Source: Rhodocyclales bacterium (lineage in GTDB: Bacteria > Pseudomonadota > Gammaproteobacteria > Burkholderiales > Rhodocyclaceae). Taken from it: 64,000 bases of DNA. The position numbers were made by a program, and so were the translations under genes. The stretch covers positions 930,001-994,000 of the forward strand of contig JACRPA010000002.1 of NCBI GenBank assembly GCA_016214145.1. The letters run 5' to 3'. Below the pieces are notes generated by a model. That model saw only the letters and a list, made by a program, of their open reading frames with translations, did not search any database and was not told the origin of the DNA. Position 1 is the first letter of the stretch. Every line of letters starts with the position of its first letter. Shown here one piece after another: positions 62,599-64,000 of the stretch.

Positions 62599-64000
62599 AA
62601 ACCTACGACGACAGCCGGATCGACACCCTCATCTGGCAGGCCATCGCCGAGAGCGATTGCCCGGAAGACTTCCGGCACTACCTGCGCCACAAGCCGGAAG
62701 GCGCCGCCCACCTCGAAGAAGCCATGGAGCGCCTGATTGCGCTCGACGATACCGATGCCGAAGGCAGGCCCCGCTATCCCGAGGCCGTCGCCGCCATCCG
62801 CGCGCTCGCCGGGCAGGGAGATGCGACGGCGCAGTTCCACATGGGCAAGCTGCATGGCCTGGGCTGGTACGATGACGGTCCGCAGGCCATGGAGAAGTGG
62901 TACCGACTGGCCATCCTGCAGAACGAGGCGCGCAGCATGATCAATCTCGCCAATGCCTGCGAACAGGGCACGGACGTCGAGAAGAACGCGGACGCCGCCC
63001 TGGCGCTGTATCGGACCGCCGCAGAGTTGGGCGAGCCGATGGCCCACACCCGGCTTGCCAGCCTGCATCTTGCGGGCGAAACCATCGAGAAGGACGCGGC
63101 GCAGGCCTACGAGCATCTGCTGCAGGGCTGGGAGGCGGGCGATGCCACGGCCGGATACTGGCTCTCCGTCCTGCACGCCCGCGGCGATGCCGTCGCCCGC
63201 GACAAGGCACTGGCGGCGGACTGGCTGCGGCAAGCCGCCGAAAGGGGCTGCGACGAAGCTGCTATGCGTCTCGGGCGCAAAGCGGAATTCGGCGGCGACG
63301 GCGCGGCCCGCGACATCGCCGCGGCGGAAGCATGGTACCGGCTCGGCGCCGAGCGCGGCGACCCCGAATGCCAGACCAGCCTCGGCATCCTGCTCCTGCG
63401 CGGGGAGGGCATCCCGAAGAACGGCGCCGAAGCCGTGCGCTGGCTCAAGCGCGCCGCCGTGCTGGACTACCCGCCCGCCCAGCACGCGCTCGGCATGGCC
63501 TATCACTGGGGCGTCGACGTCGTCCGCAACAAGGCCTTCGCCCGCAAGTGGCTGAGCCGGGCCGCCGGGCAGGGCGACGCGGATGCCTGCCTGCTGCTCG
63601 CCGACATGCTCCGCGGCGATAACACGCCGGACCGGGAATCCGCGGTGCGCCAGTACGAAAAGGCGGCGCGGCAGGGCCGCGCCGAAGCGCAATCGCGGCT
63701 CGGGCTGGCCTACTGGAAAGGCGAAGGCATCGCCAGGGACGAGCATGCCGCCTTCAAGTGGATTCGCCTCGCCGCCCTGCAGAACGAACCGCGCGGGCTA
63801 TTCCTGCTGGGCTGGGCCTGCTAGACCGGCGTCGGCATCGCGGCGGACATCGACAAAGCCATCGCCTGGTTTCGCAAGGCGGCGGACAAGGGCAGCGCCG
63901 AAGCCCAGCACCGCCTCGGCCGCTGCTACCTCTCCGGAACGGGCGTCGAGAAGGATTTCGCCGAGGCCGCCCTCTGGCTCACCCGCGCTGCCGAGCAGGG
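62595..64000 (+). pseudogene. SEL1-repeat protein interrupted by an in-frame amber codon; runs off the window
   Basis: The frame encodes about ten SEL1/TPR-like repeats (for example AAELGEPMAHTRLASLHLAG and DKALAADWLRQAAERGCDEA). At 63822-63824 a TAG interrupts a repeat: FLLGWAC-stop-TGVGIAADIDKAIAWF. The same frame then continues as good SEL1 sequence (YLSGTGVEKDFAEAALWL) to the edge. It is either a recent nonsense mutation, an amber readthrough, or a sequencing error. SEL1 proteins act as scaffolds in envelope or signalling complexes. The first 409 residues alone could still be stable. Confidence 0.8.

Overview
The window is chromosomal DNA of a Gram-negative, GC-rich betaproteobacterium. 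The order exbB-exbD-lpxK-Trm112-kdsB-adk, the paired cyanophycin synthetases with their DUF1854/ABC partners, and the mix of glyoxylate-shunt, cytochrome c and sulfide-oxidation genes suggest a member of the Rhodocyclales or a relative. That placement is inferred from gene content, not from a search. I saw no rRNA, tRNA, CRISPR array, prophage or intact insertion sequence.

Layout. 1-3.2 kb: envelope operon on the minus strand (exbB, exbD, lpxK, Trm112-like, kdsB, adk). 3.2-5.6 kb: intergenic region with paired DnaA boxes, then xseA and sodB. 5.7-13.6 kb: a molybdenum/tungsten island. It holds a TupA-like binding protein without its permease or ATPase, an unknown protein, a one-component HTH/PBP-like regulator and, behind a perfect FNR-type box, an operon of pentaheme cytochrome c, Tat-exported DmsA-like catalytic subunit, four-cluster ferredoxin subunit, TorD-like chaperone and DUF192 protein. 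13.6-17.8 kb: rluE-aceK facing icd and a CBS-domain gene. 17.9-23.2 kb: cspA, clpS-clpA, rraA, aceA. 23.2-25.8 kb: small orphan genes and a repeat-dense stretch. 25.8-33.7 kb: cyanophycin locus (DUF1854, ABC exporter, degenerate CphA-like, intact CphA). 33.7-38.6 kb: M48 protease, then hyi-HAD-aceB facing a LysR gene. 38.6-49 kb: housekeeping and unknown genes including yaeQ, tusE, a tandem CDGSH protein, a divergent folE, ygiD, a SCO fusion and ettA. 49-52.7 kb: lone lipoyl domain, fccAB, PhnD-like protein, diheme c4. 52.8-56.9 kb: dut-coaBC, radC, TauE, rpmB-rpmG. 56.9-64 kb: desaturase, MscS, PLD nuclease, sufS with an FmdE-like partner, and a SEL1-repeat gene broken by an in-frame amber codon.

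How it works together. icd, aceK, aceA and aceB form the isocitrate/glyoxylate branch for growth on C2 units, and hyi/HAD probably handle glyoxylate-derived products. Two IscR-type operators overlap the promoters of sodB and of tusE/CDGSH, so Fe-S status probably controls both. The FNR-type box makes the Mo/W oxidoreductase an anaerobic respiratory system, while fccAB and c4 serve sulfide oxidation.

The most unusual signal is a dispersed bipartite 25-bp motif (AAAGTCAGTC-N8-ACGGCGA). It occurs 11 to 13 times at stop codons, inside signal peptides and as inverted ends of a MITE-like element. I do not recognise it.
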